Part shown: positions 11,853-20,003 of the stretch, piece by piece | How the letters are laid out: each line of letters begins with the position of its first letter | How positions within the stretch are numbered: the stretch's first letter is position 1 | The notes under the pieces: model-generated | The model's database searches: none | What the model was told of the DNA's origin: nothing | Seen by the model: only the letters and a program-made list of their open reading frames with translations | Translations under genes and position numbers: made by a program | Source of the DNA: Flaccisagitta enflata | Lineage: Eukaryota; Chaetognatha; Sagittoidea; Aphragmophora | Direction of reading: 5' to 3' | Assembly: GCA_965153355.1 (NCBI GenBank) | Contig: OZ231126.1 | Coordinates: forward strand, 72,788,001 to 72,852,000 | Length of the DNA: 64,000 bases

Positions 11853-12772
11853 CCTGGCTTTTGTGCCGACGCACGCGACTTAATTTTCTAGCCACGGTTA
11901 CATTTTGCAACAGTATCTAAACAAGTAATGCGAGGTCACAATATCATTGCGGACGGGTGGGCAGGGGCATCCAACCCCCATCCACATCCCATGCCCCCCC
12001 CCCCACACTTACCCCTACCCAAAAAAACTTAGAAAATGCTCGTTTTTCCACTTTTCAACTTGTGGTTTACGGACCGATGGACGGACCGACAGACGGACCA
12101 AAGGACGGATAGACAAAGCCTCTTATAGAGTTGCGTGGCTGCAACTAAAAATTGAAAATTTCATTCTATTTCAAAAATATACACTGCGACCTATCAAACG
12201 AAAGGAAATTTCATCAAGAATACAAATCTGTTAACTAAAAATAATTTCTATATTGGACTTTTTTCAAAAGGCGCCACAAGAAAGATTTTTTTGAAGCTGG
12301 ATCCTAGTTCAGAAAGTCCATCCAGAGTCAAAACAAGTCAAATCCAGAGATAAAACAAGTCAAATCCAGAGTACTACTCAAAACCACCTGGCGGTAGTTT
12401 GAATGGATGGTGCTTCACTCTGCTCTTCTTTCCTCCTCTTCTTCTCTCTCTTCCATTTCCCTTCCTCTCCTCTCCAACAGCCATACTTTCCGTGCGTCGT
12501 TCGGCAGTCGACGTTCCGGAAGTCGAGTGACGCTCAACGAGGATCGTGCCTCGGAAATGCAATTGACCAATGAGAAACGCCGAATGGTTTCTATCGAAGA
12601 ACGGGCGCCTGAATTGACCAATGAGAAGCAACGAACGTTGTCCGTCCAACGGCTGTCCTCGATTTCGATGACTAATGGGAATGAACGATCGTCCTCGCAA
12701 AATGGCGGAGAAAAAGCCGTCAGTCGACTCGACGTCTTTCCGTGGGAAAAAAAGAGAAACGTTAATTCGTGA
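756..12772 (+). CDS. WD-repeat protein, WDR49/WDR64/EFCAB8-like, 3' part of the gene (seven exons)
   Basis: I read exons at 756-923, 1331-1459, 1632-1830, 2110-2227, 3892-3966, 4527-4582 and 12481-12772. All introns are GT-AG and every junction phase agrees (1, 1, 2, 0, 0, 2). Exon 756-923 encodes a WD40 repeat: SWRAHD, then SVEIV, then LILTASTDATAKLW. The next exon continues with GTFGQPHPWNLRDP. From family knowledge, WDR49/WDR64/EFCAB8-type proteins have IGTFGQ plus PWNL just after a late WD repeat, so this should be the C-terminal end of the propeller region. The rest (S/R/E-rich, then basic) is a non-propeller tail ending at TGA 12770-12772. The 5' exons lie outside the window. The family is often linked to cilia, but nothing here proves the role. 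The last exon could instead use a GTGAGG donor at 12769. The 7.9-kb last intron is full of transposons. Confidence 0.68.
988..1038. repeat. Near-perfect intronic hairpin
   Basis: Arms AATTCATGGACTCATAGACA (990-1009) and its reverse complement (1017-1036) surround a 7-base loop inside the first visible intron. It is a small foldback or MITE remnant. Confidence 0.85.
1331..1459 (+). CDS. WD gene exon: post-WD GTFGQ motif
   Basis: Acceptor ..TTTCAAAG at 1321-1330 and donor GTCAGT at 1460, which is a weak +3 position. Joined in phase to the previous exon it reads LIGTFGQPHPWNLRDPRSW, then a serine/glutamate-rich stretch. The cross-intron continuity of IGTFGQ is the best evidence for the gene model. 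Confidence 0.72.
1632..1830 (+). CDS. WD gene exon: polar S/E-rich segment
   Basis: Acceptor GGCAG ends at 1631 and donor GTGAGG starts at 1831. The phase matches both neighbours. It encodes a 66-residue low-complexity segment with SRSRSHSS and two copies of an ESED-type repeat, then QMTLAKLDANLNNRVNA. If the donor were skipped, the frame would stop at once (TGA 1832-1834). Confidence 0.6.
2110..2227 (+). CDS. WD gene exon with triplicated 3' splice acceptor
   Basis: Entered in phase 2 and left in phase 0 (AAG|GTTCGC). It encodes WVTRKSRVLEEICLKSRG, then SCLGIDLQDNLLQKQNSRK. The motif TTCCTTTCTTCATCAG occurs three times upstream, with AG at 2051-2052, 2080-2081 and 2108-2109. Use of the first would add 19 in-frame codons. 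Use of the second would shift the frame. Confidence 0.6.
2246..2625. repeat. (GAAT)n array with partial copies of the preceding exon
   Basis: Long GAAT/TGAA tetranucleotide blocks alternate with diverged copies of the 3' half of exon 2110-2227 plus its donor. The clearest copy is at 2456-2530, where a TTGTAG change puts a stop in the exon frame. Shorter pieces lie at 2351-2370, 2578-2600 and 2626-2660. Confidence 0.85.
3018..3510 (+). repeat. Direct duplication of about 165 bp
   Basis: Sequence starting AAGCAGTTTGTTTTTGGGTT at 3018 recurs at 3342, with the same order through GGTTTCACAAGGCCCTCTTC and beyond. The second copy is interrupted by the hAT element at 3503, so the first copy serves as its empty site. 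Confidence 0.85.
3503..3794. mobile_element. Non-autonomous hAT MITE (CAGGGGTG family), copy 1
   Basis: The termini are CAGGGGTGTATATAGTTGAG and its inverted counterpart ending TACACCCCTG. Flanks are CTTTTCA(A)T and CTTTTCAT, an 8-bp duplication with one extra base. The internal C run, TTTTGATTTTCTTCCCC motifs and a GCAACGCGTCGCG patch are shared with the copies at 17953, 42098 and 53217. It has no ORF. Confidence 0.85.
3892..3966 (+). CDS. WD gene exon, 25 codons
   Basis: Acceptor TTCTTCAG ends at 3891 and donor GTTTTA starts at 3967. It is a phase 0-0 exon reading ERRDAFGEIDVRKTSRFG then NQCSPYQ. It is open and in phase with both neighbours, but short, so it rests mainly on phase agreement. 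Confidence 0.5.
4149..4333. repeat. (ATTC)n microsatellite
   Basis: About 185 bp of ATTC with scattered ACTC and GTTC variants, inside the intron before exon 4527. It is the complement of the GAAT arrays at 2246 and 8274. Confidence 0.95.
4527..4582 (+). CDS. WD gene exon, 56 nt
   Basis: Acceptor CTGTCATCAG ends at 4526 and a consensus GTGAGA donor starts at 4583. It reads ALITKELSTFLKPERRTD and ends in phase 2. That is exactly the phase needed by the exon at 12481, across an intron of about 7.9 kb filled with transposons. Confidence 0.5.
4724..5101 (-). pseudogene. LINE C-terminal restriction-like endonuclease segment
   Basis: It encodes KCEIVYDQTIVTSRPVGANR, then PDIIVKD, then LIIDVSCPVD, a PD-(D/E)xK-type core. 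It ends ILQDVLKRR at a stop at 4724-4726. The knuckle and the RHNN motif that belong with it lie across the MITE. Confidence 0.8.
5103..5235 (-). mobile_element. 133-bp MITE (GGAGGRTGTTCACG termini), copy 1
   Basis: The termini GGAGGGTGTTCACG and CGTGAACATCCTCC are inverted repeats. The interior is (GAGCAATGCTT)n-like and strongly self-complementary. It interrupts the LINE between the zinc knuckle and the endonuclease. Removing the element plus one of two flanking single bases restores the LINE frame. Confidence 0.9.
5237..7132 (-). pseudogene. LINE reverse-transcriptase core segment
   Basis: This is the longest open piece of the LINE. From its start it carries the thumb-proximal GHDGLPNFW motif, RT motif A (VDYSKAYDSV), the B region (GIFQGDSLSP), motif C (YMDDLKG), a long connection domain, and the CCHC knuckle just before the MITE at 5103. 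Both edges read out of frame into MITE sequence. Confidence 0.88.
7134..7266 (+). mobile_element. 133-bp MITE, copy 2
   Basis: Nearly identical to the copies at 5103 (opposite orientation) and 22262. It splits the LINE just upstream of the NWKAPGHDG motif. The frame is again restored if the element and one extra base are removed, although the two flanking bases differ (T and A). Confidence 0.9.
7635..8606. mobile_element. hAT-type non-autonomous element with perfect 8-bp TSD
   Basis: The ends are CAGGCCTGAAA and TTTCAGGCCTG, flanked by TTAATAAC at 7627-7634 and 8607-8614. The subterminal GC-rich motif GCGTGCACGCCGGGCACGC is inverted at the right end. It contains a (GAAT)n tract (8274-8380) and no transposase ORF. 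It sits inside the LINE coding sequence, so it is younger than the LINE. Confidence 0.92.
8789..8902. mobile_element. 114-bp near-perfect palindromic MITE
   Basis: Arms of about 48 bp start ATCCTTAAAAGAGAACA and are joined by a short loop (CAGTGATATTC). It abuts the 5'-most LINE sequence on one side and an (AG)n tract on the other, so it may define the LINE truncation point. Confidence 0.85.
8903..8975. repeat. (AG)n / (ACAG)n simple repeat
   Basis: GA dinucleotide and GACA variants directly follow the palindromic MITE. Confidence 0.9.
9360..9830 (+). repeat. Three diverged tandem units of about 150-180 bp
   Basis: The block GCTCTGCTCACTG.CATGCTTTCTTG, followed by an AT-rich ATTCATCCTAT-like part, recurs near 9430, 9570 and 9735. 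AAAAATCAG repeats (9648-9715) expand the second unit. No coding potential was seen from here to 10217. Confidence 0.65.
10218..10379 (+). mobile_element. H1 element a (complete, 162 bp)
   Basis: It starts after a T run with AGTTGCGGACACGCAACT (hairpin), then TCTATAA and a (GGTC/GGTT)n run. At the far end is GTCCGCAACT, the inverted copy of the start, then a GGCCG-TGTATC-CGGCC hairpin and TTGTT. It is the smallest complete example of the H1 architecture. Confidence 0.75.
10691..11122 (+). mobile_element. H2 element (GGGCAGCGGCCCC start, ATCCTTGGAT end)
   Basis: It begins after TTTTTT with GGGCAGCGGCCCC, forming a hairpin with GGGGCCG, then GATGACCTATGCTTTCACA. The core is an array of units of about 20 bp (GAGGCTCAAATCCCAGCCTC). 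The 3' tail has GGGTACCGCTGACCAT, then ATCC-TT-GGAT and GACTTGTT. The right-hand inverted GGCCGCTGCC part is missing in this copy. Confidence 0.7.
11123..11357 (+). mobile_element. H2 element, 3' half
   Basis: It continues the array of about 20 bp, then GCATAGGTCATCTGCCCC and GGGGCCACTGCCC (inverted subterminal repeat), GGGTACCGCTGACCAT, and the terminal hairpin CGCTTTTGCG plus GCTATT. It abuts the 3' end of the preceding H2, as if one inserted into the array of the other. Confidence 0.65.
11664..11900 (+). mobile_element. H1 element b (diverged)
   Basis: It starts with GCGCGTGTTACGCGACTCTA, then (GGTC/CGTC)n and a (GTCT)n microsatellite at 11813-11853. The inverted start motif ACGCACGCGACTTAA is at 11869-11882. 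The terminal hairpin is degraded or displaced by the next copy. Confidence 0.55.
11918..12146 (-). mobile_element. H1 element c
   Basis: On the minus strand it runs from the GTTGCAGCCACGCAACTC hairpin (12145-12128), through (GGTC/GTCC)n, to GCCCCTGCCCACCCGTCCGC and a TTACTTGTTT end near 11918. Confidence 0.65.
12481..12772 (+). CDS. WD gene, probable last coding exon
   Basis: A long CT tract ending CCAACAG (to 12480) precedes this exon. It enters in phase 2 and encodes HTFRASFGSRRSGSRVTLNE followed by a charged tail of about 75 residues, with two LTNEK repeats, to TGA at 12770-12772. Base composition and codon use resemble the upstream exons. GTGAGG at 12769 could be a donor, so a further exon cannot be excluded. 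No clear polyadenylation signal was found just downstream. Confidence 0.55.
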
Positions 12773-13131
12773 GGAAAACCCTAGATGATGTTTACATCCT
12801 CAAGAGTTGTATCTCCTTTGTCAGTAACTGTGTAAAATGCTGAAAATGTTGACAAATGCGTCAGTACTTTTTTTAGGTTGTTATCTGAAACATGAAAATT
12901 AGGGTAAACAAGAATCGTCATTTGAGATGTATGAAGAGTGCTATTGTTCTATTTCGGCATGAAGATATTGATCACTGTACCTGAACAGGATTCTGTTGTG
13001 TTGCTCATTTCTTGGTCCTTCGATTTGAATACAAAATTTTCATTGGTGCACGCTTTAAGGGGTTTGGATATTGATAAGCTTATGAATGAATGAGTTTGGA
13101 GCAGTAGAATTTCAAAGTAAACGTGAGGAAC

Positions 13132-13220
<89 letters not shown>

Positions 13221-13320
13221 GTTTTTTTGTGGTTGTTGTTGTTCTCATTGCTGTTATTACCGTTGTTGTTTCTGTTGTTGTTGTTCTTGTTGCTCTTGTT
13301 GTTGTTGACTTGTTGTTTTG
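13132..13320. repeat. (GTT)n microsatellite
   Basis: About 90 bp of pure GTT at 13132-13221, followed by imperfect GTT and a poly-T run (13336-13360). The long poly-Leu, poly-Cys and poly-Asn frames here are repeat artefacts. Confidence 0.95.
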
Positions 13321-13498
13321 TTTTTGTTACTTTAGTTTTTTTTTTTTTTTTTTTTTTTTGTCTTTTATTTTTGTATTTGTATGATTTCTCAATTCTTACA
13401 CTAAATAGCGAATCAGCATTAAATGAACTTAATTCAAAGCTTCGTGAGATCCCCATCTTCAATTTCACGCTTTGTTGAGAATCGGACCTGTGAGGAAT

Positions 13499-14325
13499 TT
13501 TTGCCCGATGACCAGCAGGGGTCGTCCACTCTTCATCTCTTAACCTTTCAATCAAGGTTACATAACTGATTCCCCTGCTCCCTCCCAATGACCCTCCCAA
13601 ATGACCAGCAGGGGCCGTCCACTCTTCTTCTCTTAACCTTCCAATCAAGGTTACCTCACTGATTCCCTTGCTCCCTCCCAATGACCAGCAGGGGTTGTCC
13701 ACTCTTCATCTCTTAACCTTTCAATCAAGGTTACATCACTGATTCCCCTGCTCCCTCCCAATGACCCTCCCAAATGACCAGCAGGGGTTGTCCACTCTTC
13801 ATCTCTTAACCTTTCAATCAAGGTTACCTCGCTGATTCCCCTGCTCCCTCCCATTGATCCTCCCCAATGACCAGCAGGGGACTTCCACTCTTCATCTCTT
13901 AATCTTTCAATCAAGGTTACCTTACTAATTCCCTTGCTCCCTCCCAATGACCCTCCCCAATGACCAGCAGGGCTCGTCCACTCATCATTTCTTAACCTTT
14001 CAATCAAGGTTACCTCACTGATTCCCCTGCTCCCTCCCTATGACCCTCCCCAATGACCAGCAGGGGCCGTCCACTCTTCTTCTCTTAACCTTTCAATCAA
14101 GGTTACCTCACTGATTTCCCTGCTCCCTCCCAATGACCCTCCCCAATGACTAGCAGGGGTCGTCTGCTCTTCATCTCTTAACCTTTCAATCAAGGTTACC
14201 TCAACGAATCCCCTGCTCCCTCCCAATGACCCTCCCCAGGACCAGCAGGGGTCGTTCACTCTTCGTATCTTAACCACTCAATCGAGGCTACCTTACTTAT
14301 TCCCCTGCTCCCTTCACAAATTTTC
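13499..14325 (-). repeat. 93-bp minisatellite, about nine units
   Basis: The unit includes GACCAGCAGGGGTCGTCC, then CTTAACCTTTCAATCAAGG and CTGATTCCCCTGCTCCCTCC. The 93-bp period keeps minus-strand frames open and gives a 31-residue repeat (LRDEEWTTPAGHWGGSLGGS..). One unit lacks the GGSLGGS part. Stops between blocks (for example in TATGACCCTCC near 14040) argue against coding. Confidence 0.9.
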
Positions 14326-14582
14326 CAGCTAGATTAAACTCCACCCTTTCAAGGCTACCAAATTGATTCTCTTTCTCTTCAACTTTCTCTCCCTCCTCCA
14401 ACCCCCCCCCCCCGTTTCCCCCAAGTTCCCCCCTCGTTTCCTCGAGGGGACGCGACTAAGTGAATCCAGGAATGTTTCCATCTATTATTCCGCTCTCTTT
14501 GACCTTTTTCCGCTCTCTGACCCCCGATGAGAGAAAATATATTCCTAGGGCGGGTCGGTTGAAAGAATGGAAAGGAAGGAAA

Positions 14583-14905
14583 ATAGTTACAAAAGCATCA
14601 GATGGTCAGCGGTGCCCGTGCCCTGCCTGATATGAGTAGGCTGTGCTTGAAGTTGAAGGGGATGCATGGCAGCAGCCACGAAGGGGTTGATGACCTATGC
14701 TTTCACAAATATGGGGAATTTTCTCCTTCTTCTCCTCCTTCTCCTTCTCCTCCTTCTTCTCCGTCCCCCCTCAAATCCCAGTCTCGAGGACCAAATTCCA
14801 GTCTCGAAGCCCAAATCCCAGTCTTGAGGCCCAAATCCCTGCCTCAAGGCCCTAATCCTAGTCTAAAGGCTAAAATCCTAGCCTGGAGGCCCAGATCCCA
14901 GGTGA
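14583..14905 (-). mobile_element. H2 element, partial (minus orientation)
   Basis: The left edge AATAGTTACAAAAGCATCAG is the reverse of the CGCTTTTGCG-ACTATT terminus. It is followed by GATGGTCAGCGGTGCCCG, GGCAGCAGCCACGAAGGGG and the array of about 20 bp. The opposite terminus is missing. Confidence 0.6.
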
Positions 14906-15001
14906 TGACGGATTTGTCTCGGCGAATATGTCTTCTTCCTATTTTCCACATTCACGGTTGTGTAAGACGAATTTGTATCAGACGGATTTGTTTCCTTTTT
15001 T

Positions 15002-15492
15002 GGGCAGCGGCCCCAAAGGGCCGATGTCCTGTAGGACACAGGGATGAATTTCCAGACGTCCGTACGTCTATCCATCCATCCGTATGTCCCCCCCCTGAAG
15101 CTTCTCAAGCCTCAAATTCCGATTGAATAACATAGGAGATTGACAAAATACAAACTTCCCATTGAATAAGATAGAAAATTAACAAAAAGGTGAAAAATTG
15201 CATGATTCCCATTGAATAACATAAAAAATGATGAAAATTTAGAAAATCCTAAGATTCCTATTGAATAACATGATAAGTTGACAAGAAATTGAAAAAATGC
15301 AAAATTCCTATTGAATAACATAGGAAGTTGCTACCAAGGCCTCAAATATGCCCTCTCAGGACGTCTGGAAATTCACCTCTGTGTCCTATAGGACATTGGC
15401 CCTTTGGGGCCGCTGCTCCAATTCTTCAGTCAATCACTCCAAGCAGGGCAACGGGTACCGCTGACTATGTGCGATCCTTGGATGACTAGTTG
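15002..15492 (+). mobile_element. H2 element, GTCCTGTAGGACACAGGG subfamily (complete)
   Basis: After TTTTT it starts GGGCAGCGGCCCCAAAGGG, then CCGATGTCCTGTAGGACA. The core is four or five units of about 60 bp containing ATTCCCATTGAATAACAT. The right end inverts the start through GGGGCCGCTG, then has GGGTACCGCTGAC and ATCCTTGGATGACTAGTT. Confidence 0.78.
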
Positions 15493-15529
15493 TCTCCTAT
15501 ATTTATCGATTCAACTACTTCTTTGGATG

Positions 15530-15811
15530 TGCTCAACATTCGCTAATCGCTTTTTGACATGGAATTGTGCATAACTTTTCAATAATAAAAGTTTTCGATG
15601 TTCGCTATTCGCTTTTTGACATACCTTTTTTTTTTTCTTGATGTGTTTGTTTGTTTGTTTCGACGTTCGCTATTTGTTTTCGACGAACCTTCATGTTTTG
15701 TAGTTCTTTCTTTCTTTCGACATTCGCTATTCGCTTTTCGACATACTTTTTTGTTTTTTTTTTTTCTGTCTTTGTTTCGACGTTTGCTATTCGCTTTTCG
15801 ACGTACCTTTT
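15530..15811 (+). repeat. Diverged tandem array (TTCGACGTTCGCTATTCGCTTT)
   Basis: Units of about 75 bp carry CGACGTTCGCTATTCGCTTT, then CGACGTACC and a T-rich tail. The same array resumes at 16915 on the other side of the H2 element, which therefore inserted into it. Confidence 0.75.
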
Positions 15812-15812
15812 T

Positions 15813-16914
15813 GGGCAGCGGCCCCGAAGGGGCCGATGACCTATGCTTTCACACATAGGGGAAATTTCTCCTTCTTCTTCTTCTCCTTCTTCTCCTTCTC
15901 CTTCTTCTCCGTCCCCCCCCCTCAAGGCCCAAATCCTAGTCTCGAGACCCAAATCCTAGCTTCGAGGCTCAAATCCCCGCTTTGAAGCTCAAATCCCAGC
16001 CTCGAGGCTCAAATCTCAGTCTCCAGGCTCAAATCCCAGCCTTGAGGCTCAAGTCCCAGCCCTGAGGCTCAAATCCCAGTCTCAAGGCACAAATCCCAGC
16101 TTCGAAGCTCAAATCCCAGCTTTGAAGCACAAATCCCAGCCTCGAAGCTCAAATCCCAGCCTTGTTTTTCTCATATCTATTGCCAACGGCCTTTCCTATT
16201 TCAAATTGTTAAATGTATTCGTACATTGCGTTGTTTGTGTAAATAGTTTATAGCTAGATTTTATAGCCTCTCCAAAACCGATAAAAGTATTCGTATATTT
16301 CATTGTTTCTGTAAATACGTCTTTAGCTAGGTTTTTTCTTTCTTTCTTCTTTCTTTGTTCCTATTCTCTTTTTCTCCTCTTCCTTTATCCTCTTTAACAC
16401 TCGGATAAAAAACTCCCCATTACTTTCCTGAGGTCTGCTCAGAACAGGCTTCCCCAGTCACATCCCCATATATCTTAGCTGACTACATAACGAAGGGGCG
16501 CAGTGGCCTATGTTGTCCTCCCTCTTGATTCGTTCCGCCATAACTGTTAAAATTGCTGTATTTGCTGTCATTTGCCCGTCATTGGATTAAGAGGAAAATA
16601 GAATGAAATGAATGAATGGATGAAGCTCAAATCCCAGCCTCGGAGCTCAAATCCCAGCCTCAAAGCTAAAATCCCAGCCTCAAAGCTAAAATCCCAGCCT
16701 CAAAGCTCCAATCCCACCCTCAAAGCTCCAATCCCAGCCTCAAGGCCCCAATTCCAGCCTCCAGGCCCTAATTCCATCCTTGAGGCCAAAATAAAAACAG
16801 CATAGGTCATCGGCCCCTTCGGGGCCGCTGCCCCTCTAACCACCTCACACCCACATTCACTCACATAGGGGCAACGGGTACCGCTGACCATCTAACGCTT
16901 TTGCGACTATTGTT
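15813..16914 (+). mobile_element. H2 element, complete, with internal insertion
   Basis: Start GGGCAGCGGCCCCGAAGGGG at 15813. Array to 16165, foreign sequence 16166-16622, array again to 16790, inverted GGCCCCTTCGGGGCCGCTGC, tail GGGTACCGCTGACCAT, hairpin CGCTTTTGCG, end ACTATT. The host array reads CCTTTTT|GTTTTG when empty and is filled exactly at that point with no duplication. Confidence 0.8.
16166..16622 (+). mobile_element. Unclassified insertion within the H2 array, ending in (GAAT)n
   Basis: About 455 bp unlike H2, ending GGATTAAGAGGAAAATAG and then GAATGAATGAATGG before the array resumes. A microsatellite tail is typical of a LINE or SINE 3' end, but no coding sequence is left to prove it. 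Confidence 0.45.
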
Positions 16915-17280
16915 TTGTTTTTCTTTCTTTGTTTCGACGTTCGCTATTCGTTTTTCCACGTACCTTTGTGTTTTGTTTATCTTTTTTTTTTTTCAATCTT
17001 TCCTTTGACGTTCGCTATTCACTTTTCGATGTACCTTTTTGTTTTGTTTTTCTCTTTTTTTCCTTACTTTCTTTCGAAGTTCGCTATTCGCTTTTCGACG
17101 TAACTTTTTCTTTTGACTTTCCTAATTTCATTCATTCATTATTTCGACGTTTGCTTTTCGCTTTTAGACGTAATAATAAGCGAGGTTCTTATTCTTTCTT
17201 TATGAAGACAACAGCGAAAAGCGAATAGCAACGTCGATAATAAGAAGAAACAAAAAAGAAAGAAAGGGTACGTCGAAGGC
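16915..17280 (+). repeat. Second half of the TTCGACGTTCGC array, with one inverted unit
   Basis: The units continue those at 15530-15811. An inverted copy (GCGAAAAGCGAATAGCAACG) at 17214-17234 closes the block. Confidence 0.7.
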
Positions 17281-17328
17281 AGACCAAAAAGATGCCTTTT
17301 AGGTGCGCCGATGCGTTTTGATGCTTTG

Positions 17329-17445
17329 TAGTCGCGCACACGCGACTCTACACCTTACCGTGTTGGTTGGTCGGTCCGTCGGTCTGTCACAAATATTTCT
17401 AAACTTGCGATTGGTCTTTGAATTACCGCTCCTGCCCAACCGTCT
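17329..17445 (+). mobile_element. H1 element d, 5' part
   Basis: GTCGCGCACACGCGAC hairpin at 17330-17345, TCTACACC, then a (GGTC)n-like run and CCGCTCCTGCCCAACCGTC. The 3' subterminal repeat and terminal hairpin are not recognisable. Confidence 0.55.
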
Positions 17446-17730
17446 CTCTACCTTCTATAAGATCAAGCTAGCTTCCGCAATCTGATTTCAATGCAAAAAT
17501 AAACATATCTATATATATAATAAAGTAATCAATTTCCAAACTTATCAATTAGGAAAAATATAGTTGGCATAAAATTTAGATTAGAAAATGTTGATAATTT
17601 TTTTTAAAGATTTCACGCCTTATCACATTCAGCCTAAAAAGTAAACCACATGAAAAAGGGAGAACCTGATTTTTCTGCTGGTCTAAAAATGCCGACGGCA
17701 TTCTTCGACTTTTTTTACCAAATAACAATA

Positions 17731-18425
17731 ATCGCAAAAGCGCTAGATGGTCAGCGGTACCCGTGCCCTGCCCAAGTAGGTCGTGATTGAAAGTGAGGGA
17801 GGGAGCAGGGCAGCGGCCCAGAATGGGTCGATGACCTATGCTTTCACACAATTGAGAAATTTTCTCCTTCTCCTTCTTCTGGCGATTGAGATTTAGGCTT
17901 TGAGGCTGGGATTGGGCCCGAAGGCTGAGGGTTTTGGACCTTGGGTTGTAATCAGGGGTGTATATAGTTTTTGGGCCCCCCCCCTGCCTTTGATTTTCTT
18001 CCCCGCGACGCGTTGCGTCGCATTACAAAATCTTTGATTTTTTCCCCTTAAAGCTATAAAACAGTATATTTTAGGTTTAAACAGAGTTAAATTGTGTTGT
18101 AGTAATTATATTTTACCTTTTGGTATTACCAAAAAAAGTGAATGCTCAACTTTATACACCCCTGGTTGTAATTTAGGCTTTGAGGCTGATTTTTGGACCT
18201 TGGGGATAGGATTGGAGCCTTGAGGCTGATTTTTTGGCCCTGAGCTAGGATTTGGGTCTCGAGACTTGGATTTGGGCTTTGAGGCTGGTATTTAGGCTTG
18301 GAGGCTGGGATTTGGGGCTTGTAGCTGGGATTTCGGCCTCTTGGATGGAATTTGGGCCTCAAGGGTGGAATTTGGGCTTGGACTTGAGTGGGGGGGGGGG
18401 GACGGAGAAGAAGGAGGAGAAGGTT
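17731..18425 (-). mobile_element. H2 element, minus orientation, interrupted by hAT
   Basis: The left edge ATCGCAAAAGCGCTAGATGG carries the terminal hairpin, followed by CAGCGGTACCC, GGGCAGCGGCCC and GATGACCTATGCTTTCAC. An array of about 20 bp runs to a G run at 18390. The hAT at 17953-18164 splits the array. The far terminus is lost at 18425. Confidence 0.65.
17953..18164. mobile_element. Non-autonomous hAT MITE (CAGGGGTG family), copy 2
   Basis: Ends CAGGGGTGTATATAG and TATACACCCCTG. It has perfect 8-bp duplications GTTGTAAT at 17945-17952 and 18165-18172. It is internally deleted relative to copies 1 and 3 and is inserted in an H2 array. Confidence 0.92.
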
Positions 18426-18470
18426 TGAAACAATATTGCGGACGAGTGGGTAGGGGCGTACAACCCTGTA
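18426..18470 (-). mobile_element. H1 3'-end fragment
   Basis: AACAATATTGCGGACGAGTG then GGTAGGGGC is the reverse of the H1 CCTGCCCACCCGTCCGCAAT end. Confidence 0.45.
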
Positions 18471-18925
18471 TTGTTTAGAAACCCGTTTTTCCCATTTCAA
18501 AAATCATTTTAGAACAAACGCTGCCAGATGATTGATAATTTTTGTGGACTAAGTAAGATTTTTCAACATAGAGCAAGGTATGGAAACATTGAAGAAATCT
18601 ATCATTTAGTGAATATGATCCGATCGTCGTAGCCTTCAACCTCCATTTTGCACGTGAAAATTTCAAAACCTAGAAAGCAAATTTCAGAAGGACAATGAAG
18701 GCAACCAATTACTCCACAAGTAAAAGGATGGACAAGCGGACGAACATACAATGGGTTCCAATTGAATCGCGTGCACACCTTACATCACTAAGCCTTGAGA
18801 AAAGTATAAATATTTGCGCAAATTTATGCTAAGATATTTTCTACATTCCTGTTTCAAACTACAAGCTAGTAACAAAAAGGATCTGACCTCAGAAATGAGG
18901 CTAAATTCAGCTAAAAATGTATGAC

Positions 18926-19213
<288 letters not shown>

Positions 19214-19302
19214 TTTTTCATTTCTTTATATTTTGACCCCATGTTTGCCCGTCACATGTAAATAGTTAGAGACAACAGCTTGCAATTCCAACCGATAAAA
19301 GG

Positions 19303-19395
19303 TCCGTTGGTGAGCTCGAGTCGAAAAGAGTGAAAACGCGCATTTCCGCCCCTGCCCACCTGTCCGCAACTGGTGGCCGTGTATCCGGCCTTGTT
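19303..19395 (+). mobile_element. H1 3' part
   Basis: It contains GTCCGTTGGT, CGCGCATTTCCGCCCCTGCC, GTCCGCAACT, the GGCCG-CGGCC hairpin and TTGTT, matching element a almost exactly. The 5' half is missing. Confidence 0.65.
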
Positions 19396-19518
19396 GCTAA
19401 GGATAACATGGTGTCATTCTTCTTCATAAGATATTGGCGTTAAGAAATGGCACATGATGGCATCGGGTAGGGTATGATTCTCCCCTCCTCCTATCTTTTC
19501 AAATTTTTCAACCATCAG

Positions 19519-19678
19519 CGGCGGGCTTTGTGACGGCGTCAATGCAGCGGCGGTCCACAACGGAGGCTCTTGAGAAAAACGATGATGATTACAATGGCCA
19601 TTATCGCGATAAAAAGCTCTCGATTTTGAGAACACCAACAATGACGGGAAATGAGGGAAATGAGGAAAGAGGGCAAAG
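19519..19678 (+). CDS. Possible orphan exon
   Basis: This is a GC-balanced, non-repetitive island between simple repeats. A CAACCATCAG acceptor precedes an open frame reading FVTASMQRRSTTEALEKNDD and a polar tail. AAAG|GTCAAA could be the donor, and without it the frame stops at 19758. I do not recognise the product. It could belong to the WD gene if the exon at 12481 is spliced on at 12769, but the phases I tried do not give a long open frame. Confidence 0.25.
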
Positions 19679-19757
19679 GTCAAATATCATCGTTTTAACT
19701 TCCCAGGATCCTCCAAAAATGTTTCCCCTCGCGAAAATCTCTCTCTACATCACCACT

Positions 19758-20003
<246 letters not shown>

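Larger units (their letters stand above)
11377..12412. repeat. Fold-back with arms of about 270 bp flanking two opposed H1 copies
   Basis: The left arm 11377-11661 (CCACCATCCGTTCAAACTGC onward) and right arm 12147-12412 are inverted copies. Each inner edge runs straight into an H1 start hairpin, plus strand at 11664 and minus strand at 12146. The right outer edge lies within 70 bp of the acceptor of the last WD exon. Confidence 0.8.

Noticed and set aside
13112-14277. Repeat protein with 31-residue LRDEEWTTPAGH units
   Set aside because: Stops fall between blocks and units lose 15-bp pieces freely. It runs into a poly-Asn reading of (GTT)n. A 93-bp minisatellite is the simpler account.
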